Of a DNA stretch of 64,000 nt, positions 35,854 to 44,760 are shown piece by piece (the first letter of the stretch is position 1; every line of letters begins with the position of its first letter). Under the pieces are notes generated by a model, which was given only the letters and a program-made list of their open reading frames with translations, did no database searches and had not been told where the DNA came from. Source of the DNA: Pseudomonas brassicacearum (lineage in GTDB: Bacteria > Pseudomonadota > Gammaproteobacteria > Pseudomonadales > Pseudomonadaceae). The DNA lies in NCBI RefSeq assembly GCF_003732225.1, contig NZ_MOBJ01000001.1:186001-250000 (forward strand), read 5' to 3'. A program made the translations under genes and the position numbers.

Positions 35854-36608
35854 GGGGCCTCCCCGCTCTGCCACAGGTGCTCCAGATGGTTCTTGTCACG
35901 CAGGGTGTCCATCGGGTGCCAGAAACCATCGTGCTGGAAGGCATTCAGTTGCCCCTCGGCAGCCAGCGTCATCAACGGCTCGGATTCCCAGACCGTCTCG
36001 TCGGCTTTGATCAGCGACAGCACTTTGGGTGACAAGACAAAGAAGCCACCGTTGATCCAGCCACCATCACCGCGAGGTTTCTCGGTAAAACCGCGCACCA
36101 GATCGCCGTCGCGTTCCAGCGCGCCGTAACGTCCGGGTGGCTGCACCGCCGTGACCGTGGCCAGCTTGCCGCTGCTCAAGTGGAAATCCACCAGCGCGCC
36201 AATATTCAGGTCCGAAACACCGTCACCATAGGTAAAGCAGAACGCTTCCTGATCTTCCAGATAGCGGCTGGCACGACGCAAACGGCCACCGGTCATGGTC
36301 TCTTCGCCGGTGTCGATCAAAGTGACACGCCAAGGCTCGCTGTAGTTCTGGTGAACGTCCATGCGGTTGTTCGACATGTCGAACGTGACGTCAGAGGTAT
36401 GCAGGAAATAGTTGGCGAAAAAGTCCTTGATCGCGTAGCCCTTGTAGCCCAGACAAATCACGAAGTCGTGAATTCCGTGTGCGGAATACTGCTTCATGAT
36501 GTGCCAGAGAATTGGCTTGCCGCCGATCTCGATCATCGGCTTGGGCTTGAGGTGCGACTCTTCGCTGATCCGCGTGCCCAGGCCACCCGCCAGAATAACT
36601 GCCTTCAT
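35835..36608 (-). CDS. rfbF: Glucose-1-phosphate cytidylyltransferase
   Basis: A 257-aa nucleotidyltransferase making CDP-glucose from CTP and glucose-1-phosphate. The nucleotide-binding start [20 protein letters not shown] and metal/substrate segments ([31 protein letters not shown]) match RfbF. It is the first gene of the CDP-sugar operon; the RBS GAGGGGAC precedes the ATG. It sets the carrier nucleotide of the pathway as CDP. Confidence 0.96.
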   Translation of the reverse strand: MKAVILAGGLGTRISEESHLKPKPMIEIGGKPILWHIMKQYSAHGIHDFVICLGYKGYAIKDFFANYFLHTSDVTFDMSNNRMDVHQNYSEPWRVTLIDTGEETMTGGRLRRASRYLEDQEAFCFTYGDGVSDLNIGALVDFHLSSGKLATVTAVQPPGRYGALERDGDLVRGFTEKPRGDGGWINGGFFVLSPKVLSLIKADETVWESEPLMTLAAEGQLNAFQHDGFWHPMDTLRDKNHLEHLWQSGEAPWKQWD

Positions 36609-36869
36609 CTTGTCCCCTCTTGTTCGTCACAGGGCCAGCCCAAGCCCTGCAAGGCTTTGCGACCGTCTGGATAAATCGTATGAGGCTGCACCCATCACCT
36701 TCCGGCTGCACCGCACATGCTCGATTTATGGCGATTTTCAGGGGGACTTGCAGGAAACGCGCCAGCTGGCGCTGACACGGGAACCGAAGCCTGCGCCAGC
36801 TACGGATATCAACCGCCCGCAATGAAGTGGCTCGCCTTCACCACTCAACAGGCCGAGCGTTAGCTCGCC

Positions 36870-37158
36870 TGCAGCTCTTGATCTTGATCCACCCGCCCCT
36901 TTCGGGAGGCCGAGTGGAGGTGTTCAGCAGGGGGTTGGCGCGCAGCGCCGTACGGCGCAGCCGGACACATCGAGAGGAGGTCGTCGCGAAGCAGACCGTA
37001 GGCGATGCCCCCTGATGAATGCCGGAGTGAGGGTACGCCGAGCCTAGGCGAGGTGCCGTACGCTTGGGGCGAAGCCTTTTGGTTCCTTTTTGGCGTTTGA
37101 AAAAGGGACTCGCCGTAAGGGCGGAACCCTAAGTGGCCGTTACCGCAGGAATGGATAT
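36870..37158. repeat. Long composite intergenic repeat
   Basis: A stretch with several internal short palindromes (ggcgcgcagcgccg, ggtacgccgagcctaggcg, ttccgccc-type) containing the recognisable run cgccgtaagggcggaaccct and tggccgttaccgcaggaatg. From memory, closely similar sequences recur in intergenic regions of fluorescens-group genomes; that was not checked here. Function unknown. Confidence 0.55.
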
Positions 37159-37339
37159 GTACACCTGCAAGAGATTGGTCGGCTATCAGGCCGCCATCGC
37201 GAGCAAGCTCGCTCCCACAGTGTTGATTGGTGTACGTCTGCGAGAGATTGGCCGGCTGTCAGGCCGCCTTCGCAGGCAAGCCAGCTCCCACAGTTGGACT
37301 GTGTACATCTGCGAGAGCTTGGTCGGCTGCCAGGCCGCC
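37159..37339. repeat. Three tandem 37-bp units, each followed by a REP
   Basis: Three copies of a 37-bp unit (pattern GTACRTCTGCRAGAG then TTGGTCGGCT..CAGGCCGCC) start at 37159, 37232 and 37303 (periods 73 and 71). Each is followed by a different REP half-site: atcgcgagcaagctcgctcc after the first, ttcgcaggcaagccagctcc after the second, and the aaaagatcgcagcctgcggc family after the third. Confidence 0.85.
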
Positions 37340-37389
37340 AAGGTCAAAAGATCGCAGCCTGCGGCAGCTCCTACGAAGGTAAGCGGGCG

Positions 37390-40300
37390 TCAGTCGGCCA
37401 ACCAGCCATTTTCCCAGTACCGCACGTTATCTCCGCGCAGCATGTAGTCGCGCAGCACCGCCTCGCGCAGTTCATCGCCCATGCGGTAGCTGGCGTCCGG
37501 GTCGGCCAGGTGCATGCGGATGGCTTGCAACCACTCATCGGTGCTGTTGCTGACAACCCGAGTGCATGGCAGATAACCCCGATACGCCTCGGTATCGGTA
37601 CAGACCACCGGGTAGCCGCAGGCGCCGTATTCCAGCAGACGCAGATTGCTCTTGCAGTCGTTGAAGATATGAAACTCCAGCGGTGCCAGTGCCAGGTCGA
37701 GGTTCAGGCTGGCCAGTTTCGCCGGGTAGACACTGAGATCGATCACGCCATGGAACTCATGCATGTAAGGGCGCAACTCTTCGGGACACATACCGAAGAA
37801 CACCCAATCCACCTCGTTGGCCAGTTCGCGAACGACATCGGCAATGATCGCCAGGTCGCCCGAGTGACTGGTACCGCCACCCCAGCCAACCCGTGGCTTT
37901 TTAGAGGTGCGACGCTGACTGCGCAGACCATCCCAAAGATGAGTCGCGAGCATGTTCGGCACGACCCGAATGTCGTGATGCATCGACGACAACGCATCGG
38001 CCAGTGGTTGAGTTGAAACCACCACCCGATCGCACAGGCCGATGCCGCGACGGACCAGACGCTCCATCTCGACGTTGTCCGGCATATTGCGAATGTGCAA
38101 GTTCTTCTTCGGCGCCTTGATGACATAGTCATCCAGTTCGTAAATCAGTCGGGCCTTGGTATAGGGCTTGAAGGCAGCAATCTCGTTGATCGGCCCTTCA
38201 CTGTAGCGCCCCTGCAAAATGATCACGTCCGGTGCCTCACGCTCGATCTCGATGACCGACGGCAGGTCGTAGTAGATCCGCCCGGTCGCCCGACCGGCCT
38301 TCTCCAGTTCGACCAGCGGCTGGATCGCCCGATAGTGACCGACCGCCGAGGAATTGACCGGCAACGCCATGACCTTCGGTAACTGGCGAACGGAAAACGG
38401 GCTCCAGCCGGTGCGCAAGCCTGGCTCCAGACTGTAACTGGAGCCTCCCAGCGTATTCAGCATCAGGTTCGGGTTGTACGCCGGGTCGCGAGCAACGACG
38501 GGCAGCCAGCGCCGGTAGAAGGTTTCCTGTTCTTGCGTGCGCAGCGCCTGCTCGGCTTTGTCCGGTGCCGCCGCGGGCTGTGTCCCCAGGGCCAGTTGGG
38601 CGTACGGCGTCCACACCACCAGATAGCCGTTTTGACGGACCCGCAAACACAGGTCCACCTCGTTGAGGGTCAAGGCAAAATCCTCCGCCTGAAGCCCTCC
38701 GACACTCTCGAATATCGCCTTGCGCACCATCAGGCAATCCGCTCCGACCGCGCTCAAGTCCTGAACCACCTGTAACCGGTGCATGTAGCCGGCGGCGTTC
38801 AGCGAGTCACCGAAAAATGGTGAACCGGCCGGCCCATGCAGCCCGAGAATCAGACCGGCATGCAGCACGCAACCGTCAGGATTGAACAGCTTGGCCCCGA
38901 CCACACCGACTTCTGGACGCTGCGCATGATTGAGCAACTCATCCAGCCAGTCCGCACGGGTGACCACCACATACGGGTCAAGCATCAGCAGGTATTCACC
39001 ACGAGCCTGTTGCGCCGCGAAGTTGCGCGTCGCCGCGACATTCCCCTGCTGCGGATACGTCAGCACCCGCAACCGGTCTGAGCCCAGCTGCGCCATGGCG
39101 CTCAGCCACTCAAGCGTCTGCGCAGACTCACTGCCGTTGTCGACCAGCAGCAACTCGTACTCGCTGTAGGCAGTTTTCTCCAACAGGCTTTCGACACAGC
39201 GCTGCAGCACCGCCAACTGGTCCTTGCAGACAATGATGATCGACACCAGCGGCCGATCCGCGTGCAGGTAATCGACACGATTGAGCAAGGTAAAACTGCC
39301 CTGGCGAATCTCGTGGGCAACGTCCAATCGCTGAAGATGCGCCTCCAACACTTGCGGGTTGAGCTCAATGACTTCGGGCAGCGCCAGCCACTGTGCCAGG
39401 CCGAATGTCGACTCCAGCATCACCTCGGCAATATGTTCGACGACCTTGATGCCGTCATCCTCGACCATGCGCCACAGCACATCGTGAGGCGCCAGCTCGC
39501 CGTAGCTTGAATTGAAACCACCCAGCGCCAGGAAACGCTCACGCTGGAACGCCAGGGATCGCCCGACGTAGGGATAACTGCGCATCAGGTCCAGGTTGAA
39601 ATCCGGCTTGAAAACCGGGTCTGCCGATTCACCATCACGCAATCCGCCTTCGTCGCCATACACACACAATGCACTCGGTGATGCACTGATGCGCTCGGCC
39701 AGCAGCAACAGCGCCGGCTCCACCAGACGATCGCCGGCACGCAGCACGTAGAACCAGTCGACGCCGTCGAGTTGCGCCAGCAATGCGTTGAGTTGCGCGC
39801 ACCAGTCTTCCTGCAACGGCAGGTTGAACACCCGCTCATCGAGCTGAGCTTCGGTACAGGCGCTGGACAACACCAGGGTCAGCTCCGGCGCATAAAGCTG
39901 ACCGGCAAGGCTTTTAAGGGTGAGATCCAGATTGGCTCGGCTGGCCTGCTCATCGATGATGATCGGGACGATTTTCGGTTGCCGCGCCCAACCGGCCACG
40001 GTTTCCGGCAACAGACGCCGCTGAGTCTCACTGAGTGTGCGGCACGCCAGCCATTGCGTGTACAGCTGGGGAAAACTCTCGCTGGCGATGCCAATCCGAT
40101 ATTCCTGGTTGGCCTGGCGGGTGCCCAGGGTTCGACTCAGCGGCAGCTCGTCCCAGACACGCGGTGCCTCGCTGGCGCGGCTCAACGGCAGGTAACGGAC
40201 CCAACCCGCCGCAGGCGCGCCCTCGCCACCACGAACCTTGAGCATTTGCACCAGCCAGTGTTTTTCCAGCGCCGCCGCATCTATCATCGGCTGCTGACGA

Positions 40301-40986
40301 ATCAAACGCTCCGGATGCAAGCGCTCGACACTCAACACGTAGTTGAGCTGCGCCATGTTGCCCCGGCGCATCAGGCAGATGTACAAGGCCAGATCAAGCG
40401 ACGCGACAAAGCAATGGCCGGGCTGAGTCAGGGCGGGCATCAGCTCCTGCATATCCTTGCGGCGGAACAGCGCGCTGCTGAAACCACCGAGGAAGTTGAC
40501 CGGGAAGCTCTCGAAAATCGCCAGCAGGTCATCGCCCTTGAATATCCCGCAAACCGGCGACAGCGTGCTGTTCTCCAGGCGTGACGGCAACGGGTGATCG
40601 TCAGCATCCCAGAACACCCGCTGGGCCAGCACCAGATTGATGTCCGCCTGCTCGGTCAGGACCTGCGCCTGACGCTCGATACACGCAGGAGATAGCTGAT
40701 CGTCATCGCAGAGGAACTTGATGTACTCGCCCTTTGCCTCACCCAGACACGCCAGCAGATTGCCGACAAACCCCAACGTCTGCGGGTTTCGTACATACCG
40801 CACGCGCTCCGCTGCGTCGCCCGTCAGCGACTCGACAACCTGCTGGATCTCATCGCCGCGACTGTCGTCGCACACAATGATTTCGAGGTTGGCGTATTGC
40901 TGGATCAGGGCACTGCGCAGGGACTGGGCGAAGAAGCGTGGATTGAAGGCGGGAATGACGAGGCTGACTAACGGGACTGGATTCAC
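37390..40986 (-). CDS. Giant flagellin glycosyltransferase with GT2 and GT4-like modules (FgtA/Fgt1-like)
   Basis: A 1198-aa cytoplasmic protein. Modules: N-terminal GT2 (about 5-230; VSLVIPAFNPRFFAQSLRSA, DxD region FLCDDDQLSP); a degenerate GT-A-like block (about 340-560; WFYVLRAGDRLVEPALLL, FKPDFNLDLMRSYPYVG); a second GT2 (about 578-840; PLVSIIIVCKDQ, LLLVDNGSES, NEVDLCLRVRQNGY); and a C-terminal GT4-like module (about 875-1198; YELDDYVIKAP, VVPNMLATHLWDGL, RVGWGGGTSHSGDL, RLLEYGACGYPVVCTD). Size and position resemble P. aeruginosa fgtA and P. syringae fgt1, which glycosylate flagellin. It lies behind flgL with a hairpin between, so it may be read from the flg operon. Confidence 0.87.
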   Translation of the reverse strand: MNPVPLVSLVIPAFNPRFFAQSLRSALIQQYANLEIIVCDDSRGDEIQQVVESLTGDAAERVRYVRNPQTLGFVGNLLACLGEAKGEYIKFLCDDDQLSPACIERQAQVLTEQADINLVLAQRVFWDADDHPLPSRLENSTLSPVCGIFKGDDLLAIFESFPVNFLGGFSSALFRRKDMQELMPALTQPGHCFVASLDLALYICLMRRGNMAQLNYVLSVERLHPERLIRQQPMIDAAALEKHWLVQMLKVRGGEGAPAAGWVRYLPLSRASEAPRVWDELPLSRTLGTRQANQEYRIGIASESFPQLYTQWLACRTLSETQRRLLPETVAGWARQPKIVPIIIDEQASRANLDLTLKSLAGQLYAPELTLVLSSACTEAQLDERVFNLPLQEDWCAQLNALLAQLDGVDWFYVLRAGDRLVEPALLLLAERISASPSALCVYGDEGGLRDGESADPVFKPDFNLDLMRSYPYVGRSLAFQRERFLALGGFNSSYGELAPHDVLWRMVEDDGIKVVEHIAEVMLESTFGLAQWLALPEVIELNPQVLEAHLQRLDVAHEIRQGSFTLLNRVDYLHADRPLVSIIIVCKDQLAVLQRCVESLLEKTAYSEYELLLVDNGSESAQTLEWLSAMAQLGSDRLRVLTYPQQGNVAATRNFAAQQARGEYLLMLDPYVVVTRADWLDELLNHAQRPEVGVVGAKLFNPDGCVLHAGLILGLHGPAGSPFFGDSLNAAGYMHRLQVVQDLSAVGADCLMVRKAIFESVGGLQAEDFALTLNEVDLCLRVRQNGYLVVWTPYAQLALGTQPAAAPDKAEQALRTQEQETFYRRWLPVVARDPAYNPNLMLNTLGGSSYSLEPGLRTGWSPFSVRQLPKVMALPVNSSAVGHYRAIQPLVELEKAGRATGRIYYDLPSVIEIEREAPDVIILQGRYSEGPINEIAAFKPYTKARLIYELDDYVIKAPKKNLHIRNMPDNVEMERLVRRGIGLCDRVVVSTQPLADALSSMHHDIRVVPNMLATHLWDGLRSQRRTSKKPRVGWGGGTSHSGDLAIIADVVRELANEVDWVFFGMCPEELRPYMHEFHGVIDLSVYPAKLASLNLDLALAPLEFHIFNDCKSNLRLLEYGACGYPVVCTDTEAYRGYLPCTRVVSNSTDEWLQAIRMHLADPDASYRMGDELREAVLRDYMLRGDNVRYWENGWLAD

Positions 40987-41009
40987 GGCGGGGCTCTCAA
41001 GCGGCGGAC

Positions 41010-41029
41010 GCTCACCCGGTCGGGTGAGC
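41010..41029. terminator. Hairpin between flgL and the glycosyltransferase gene
   Basis: A perfect 9-bp palindrome GCTCACCCG-gt-CGGGTGAGC with a 2-base centre. There is no T-tract on either side, so it is a weak or partial terminator, or an mRNA processing/stability hairpin downstream of flgL. Confidence 0.45.
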
Positions 41030-41100
41030 CCCTGAAACCGCTGAAAAAAGGCGATTGGTATTCGGCGGTTTACGGCCGGACGCTTTCGCGCCAGGCCCCC

Positions 41101-42669
41101 TTAGATCTTGTTGAACAGACCCAGCTGACTGATTTTGCTGAACGCCAGTTGCGCGGCCTGCAACATGGTTTGCTGCAGCGTCAGACGGGTCATGACCGCC
41201 GCCGGATCAGAGTCGCGGATAGCCGACTGGCTGGCCGTGTTGGCAAGGCTCAGACTCTGGTTGGTTGCCGTCTGATCATCCAGGGCCTGACCACGCACGC
41301 CCACGGCAGTGATGGCTGAACCCAGCTGCGCCTGCGCAGTGTCCAGGTTACCAATGCCCGAGGCGACAGCTGCCTGCATTTTTTGCAAGGCCACTGCGTT
41401 GTTATCTGCCGGGGTATTCAACGCCGTACGCAACTGGCTCAGGGTGTCCAGAACGTTCTGGGTCTGGTGATCATTGGGCTGGACAACAAACTGATCGCCG
41501 GCGGCTGGAGTACCGCCGAGCGTGAAAGTGACCCCTGCCGCTGTCGCCGTAGAGCCCGCCATGACGCCCGAGGAAACCGGTTTGCTGTTCGCCGTGATCG
41601 GCGATGCATACAGATCGTAAGCGGTGGCGCTGGTGAACTTGAGGATCGCCCCGCCCGTCGGGAAGGTGCTGTTATAGGCGGTCGAGTTGGTCTGGGTGGC
41701 ACCGGAGATCACCGCCACGGACGGGTTGCCCGGACTGCGCGAAGTGTTGATAGTGTCCGGCTTGACCGCCAACTGGAAGCTATGGCCGGCAATCACTGCG
41801 TCCGGAACGGCATCGCCAGGCTTCAGATTGATGTTCAGCGTCATGTCCACGCCGCGGAAACTGACCGTCTGGTTAGACGCGTCTTTATTGCTGATCACAC
41901 CGTTCTGGCTGGCCTCGGCAGTGACATCGTTACCCAGCGCATCAGTGATCTGCAGCTGCGTGCTGCTGACAAAATTCACAGTATAAGGTTGACCTGCCGC
42001 GAACTTGGAATCGAACGTTGCGCTATTGCTGATCTGGCCGCTGGACAGCGTCACCCGACCGTCATCCACCGCGGGTGCGGTCATGGTGGTCAGAGAGCGA
42101 CTGGTGTTGACGGTCTTCTGGAAAGCATCCCAACCGGTAATGTTGCTGGCAACCGACATGGAATCGCCGATGGCCAGATTCAGATCGGATTGGTCACCGT
42201 TGTAGCTGTAGGTGCCATCGGAGTTTGCGGTATACGGAGGCGTGCTGGTTTTGGAGCCGCCAAACAGGTAGTTGCCATTGGCGTCCTGACTGTTCATGAG
42301 ACCGAACACCTGGTCCTGGATCTGCCCCAACTCCTGGGCCGCGGCCTGACGATCGGCATCGGTCTGCGTGCCGTTGCTGGCACCCAACGTCAGCTCCTTG
42401 GCTCGCTGCAAGGCGGTACCAATGGCGCTCAAGGCGGTTTCGGCCTGGCTGTACGAACCCTTGAGGTTGCTGATGTTGCCAGCGTACTGATCCAGCATCG
42501 AACTCTGTTGCCCGAGCTGAATCAAACGCGCAGCACCAATCGGATCATCGGCTGCGGTGTTGACCTTGGTCAGACTGCTCGCTTCGGCGCTGGTCTGCAG
42601 TGCGTTGCTGTAGTTACGCTGATAGTTGGCAGCGGTCGTTTCGTAATACTGGGCGGTAGAAATGCGCAT
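41101..42669 (-). CDS. flgL: Flagellar hook-associated protein FlgL
   Basis: A 522-aa hook-filament junction protein. The N-terminus (MRISTAQYYETTAANYQRNY) and C-terminus (SDPAAVMTRLTLQQTMLQAA...FSKISQLGLFNKI) are the flagellin-like D0/D1 parts; the middle is a Ser/Thr/Asp/Asn-rich domain. AAGGAG precedes the ATG by 9 bases. It follows flgK after 13 bases and ends the flgFGHIJKL unit. Confidence 0.96.
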   Translation of the reverse strand: MRISTAQYYETTAANYQRNYSNALQTSAEASSLTKVNTAADDPIGAARLIQLGQQSSMLDQYAGNISNLKGSYSQAETALSAIGTALQRAKELTLGASNGTQTDADRQAAAQELGQIQDQVFGLMNSQDANGNYLFGGSKTSTPPYTANSDGTYSYNGDQSDLNLAIGDSMSVASNITGWDAFQKTVNTSRSLTTMTAPAVDDGRVTLSSGQISNSATFDSKFAAGQPYTVNFVSSTQLQITDALGNDVTAEASQNGVISNKDASNQTVSFRGVDMTLNINLKPGDAVPDAVIAGHSFQLAVKPDTINTSRSPGNPSVAVISGATQTNSTAYNSTFPTGGAILKFTSATAYDLYASPITANSKPVSSGVMAGSTATAAGVTFTLGGTPAAGDQFVVQPNDHQTQNVLDTLSQLRTALNTPADNNAVALQKMQAAVASGIGNLDTAQAQLGSAITAVGVRGQALDDQTATNQSLSLANTASQSAIRDSDPAAVMTRLTLQQTMLQAAQLAFSKISQLGLFNKI

Positions 42670-42682
42670 GAATTACGACTCC

Positions 42683-44737
42683 TTAAAGACTGTTGATCAG
42701 CGTGCTGAAAGTTTCCTGCGCAGCCTTGATGATCTGCGATGAGGCTGTGTAGTACTGCTGGTATTTCACCAGGTTGCCGGACTCTTCATCGAGATTGACA
42801 CCCGACAGAGCATCGCGGGCACTCTTGGCGCCGGTCAGAATCACCGAGGCGGCGTCGCCGTCAGACTTGGCCTGAGCAGCCTGGGCACCGACATTGGAAA
42901 TCAGTTTGCCGTAAGCATCCGAGATGCTCACACCCTTGCTCGCCGAGCCGGTTTCCACCGTCTGCCTGGTCTGCAAGCCGACCAGCGCGGTACCGTTACG
43001 GTTGTCCGAGGAGTTGGCACCGGTCAACGAGATACTGAAGCTTTCACCCGAAGCAGGCGAGCCACTGACGGTGGTTTGAACCGAGAACGTCTTCTGTACC
43101 CCCGCGCCGTCCAGGATCGGGGCACCTGTGCCATCGACCATATTCACTTGCAGGCTCAGGGTATTGCTTTGGCCAGGAACGATGGTGCCCGTCCCCATGC
43201 TGACGCCCTTGGCATCGTAAAGCTTATAACCCTGAGTCCCGGCAGCCGCGGGATCGAACACCACTTTGACCGGTGTCGAATACTGGAGCCCGGTTTGCAG
43301 GTCGGCATTGGCCGCCGGGTTGTAGATATCCAGGGTGCTGGTCAACGTTGGCTGGCTGTAGGTGCCTTTGTTGTTGGCACTGGCGACACCGCTCAGAGGC
43401 GCGGCCGCGGCGAGCGTTTTCGGATCGGTGATCACGGTCTGGATATCACTGGCACCGCTGCGGGTCGGCGTCACCTTGAAGGTGTCGCCGGCGCTCATGG
43501 CCCCGCCGCCATTGAGCGCCATGCTGAAGCCGTCGATTACCGGAGCCGGTGTCGTGGTGGTGCTGAAGGCACCCATGTTGGTGCCATCGGAGCGCGTGAC
43601 GCTGTAATTCGTGGCGCTGGTGAAGGTCACCTGATAATCGTTGGTGGTCAGCTTGCCCGTGTCGTTGATGGTGACATTGAGGTTACCGGAACCGGCGCTG
43701 TTACCTGCCTGGGCAATGCTGCGCTGAGAGATCAGCGTGGCACTGTTGATGTTGCTGAAGATCGCCGAGCCGAAGTTGCCGTTCTTGTCGATGCCCTGGG
43801 CCTGCTGCTGGTTCATCTGATCGGCAACAACCAGCGCCACGCGTCCCAACTCATTGATTGCCGGGTTGAGCACTTCGCTGCGATAGCTCAGCAAACCACC
43901 CATCTGCCCCGTCGTCACCACCGACGTAATATCGATGACGCTCGAACCGCGGTTCATCTGGAGCATCGACTGACTCGGATCAGTCTTGCTCGGTACGGTT
44001 TGCAGGGTGTTGGTGGTGCTGCCCATCACCAGCGGCTGACCACTGCCGATGTAGACATCGTAGTTAGTGCCACGCTCGACAACCTGAGTACCGACCAGAT
44101 CGGACAGCTGACGCACCGCCTCGTTGCGCTTGTCGAGCAGGTCGCTCGGCCCACTGCTGTTGCTGGTGTTGCTACCCGATGTCTGAGAAATCTGCTGGTT
44201 GTACTGGGCGATCGAGCTCGCCAGCTTATTCACCTGGGACGCCATGTCCGACAGGTTGGAATTGATACCGGTGTTCTGGTCGTTCAACTGCTTGGAAATC
44301 GAGTTGAAGCGATCGCTCAGGGCCTTGGCATTGGTCATCACCGATTGGCGGGACGCATCATCGGAAGGCGTGGTCGCGACACTTTGCAGGGAAGTGAAGA
44401 ACTTCTGCAGCGCGCCACTGAGGCCGGTGTCCTTGTCAGACAGCAGCGTGTCGACCGGCGTGACCTGCCCCAGGTAGGACGATGCCTGGCCGTTAAGCGA
44501 AGTGCTGGTCTGCAACTGGGTGTCGAGGTACGCGCTGTACACCCGACGCACGTCCGCCAGGGTCGTGCCCGTGCCAATGAATACGTTGTTGCCGTACTGA
44601 ATCGAGGACTTGCTGGTCTGCACGGTTTGCTGGCGCGAGTAGCCGGCCGTATCAACGTTGGCAATGTTGTTGCCGGTCACCGCCAAAGACGATGAGGCCG
44701 CATTCAACCCCGACATCCCGATATTGAGCAAACTCAT
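42683..44737 (-). CDS. flgK: Flagellar hook-associated protein FlgK
   Basis: A 684-aa hook-filament junction protein. The N-terminal SLLNIGMSGLNAASSSLAVT and NIANVDTAGYSRQQ motif and the C-terminal VNLDEESGNLVKYQQYYTAS...ETFSTLINSL motif are characteristic of FlgK. The central region is long and variable. It lies between flgJ (23-base gap) and flgL. Confidence 0.97.
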   Translation of the reverse strand: MSLLNIGMSGLNAASSSLAVTGNNIANVDTAGYSRQQTVQTSKSSIQYGNNVFIGTGTTLADVRRVYSAYLDTQLQTSTSLNGQASSYLGQVTPVDTLLSDKDTGLSGALQKFFTSLQSVATTPSDDASRQSVMTNAKALSDRFNSISKQLNDQNTGINSNLSDMASQVNKLASSIAQYNQQISQTSGSNTSNSSGPSDLLDKRNEAVRQLSDLVGTQVVERGTNYDVYIGSGQPLVMGSTTNTLQTVPSKTDPSQSMLQMNRGSSVIDITSVVTTGQMGGLLSYRSEVLNPAINELGRVALVVADQMNQQQAQGIDKNGNFGSAIFSNINSATLISQRSIAQAGNSAGSGNLNVTINDTGKLTTNDYQVTFTSATNYSVTRSDGTNMGAFSTTTTPAPVIDGFSMALNGGGAMSAGDTFKVTPTRSGASDIQTVITDPKTLAAAAPLSGVASANNKGTYSQPTLTSTLDIYNPAANADLQTGLQYSTPVKVVFDPAAAGTQGYKLYDAKGVSMGTGTIVPGQSNTLSLQVNMVDGTGAPILDGAGVQKTFSVQTTVSGSPASGESFSISLTGANSSDNRNGTALVGLQTRQTVETGSASKGVSISDAYGKLISNVGAQAAQAKSDGDAASVILTGAKSARDALSGVNLDEESGNLVKYQQYYTASSQIIKAAQETFSTLINSL

Positions 44738-44760
44738 GGTTCAGACCTTATACCTTATGC

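Larger units (their letters stand above)
36609..37389. other. 781-bp gap made mainly of repeats
   Basis: No convincing gene is seen. The part next to rfbF (36609-36830) should hold its promoter; a weak sigma-28-like arrangement (GCAA-N15-GCCATAAA, minus strand, 36725-36751) is present but not convincing. The middle (about 36870-37158) is a GC-rich composite repeat of a kind common between genes in this genus. The end (37159-37380) is a tandem repeat joined to REP units. Short open readings here come from repeat sequence. Confidence 0.75.

Noticed and set aside
35835..36608. dTDP-sugar (rml) operon
   Set aside because: The nucleotidyltransferase and dehydratase match CDP-glucose enzymes, not RmlA/RmlB; only the epimerase is Rml-like.
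36725..36751. Sigma-28 promoter for rfbF
   Set aside because: GCAA-N15-GCCATAAA matches only loosely and rfbF is not a known FliA target; kept only as a note in the gap entry.
37159..37339. Tandem repeat as a possible CRISPR array
   Set aside because: Units are 37 bp with ~35-bp spacers, but the spacers are REP sequences, only three units exist, and no cas genes are present.
43076..44695. 539-codon plus-strand frame opposite flgK
   Set aside because: Antisense shadow of flgK; no domain recognised and no RBS.
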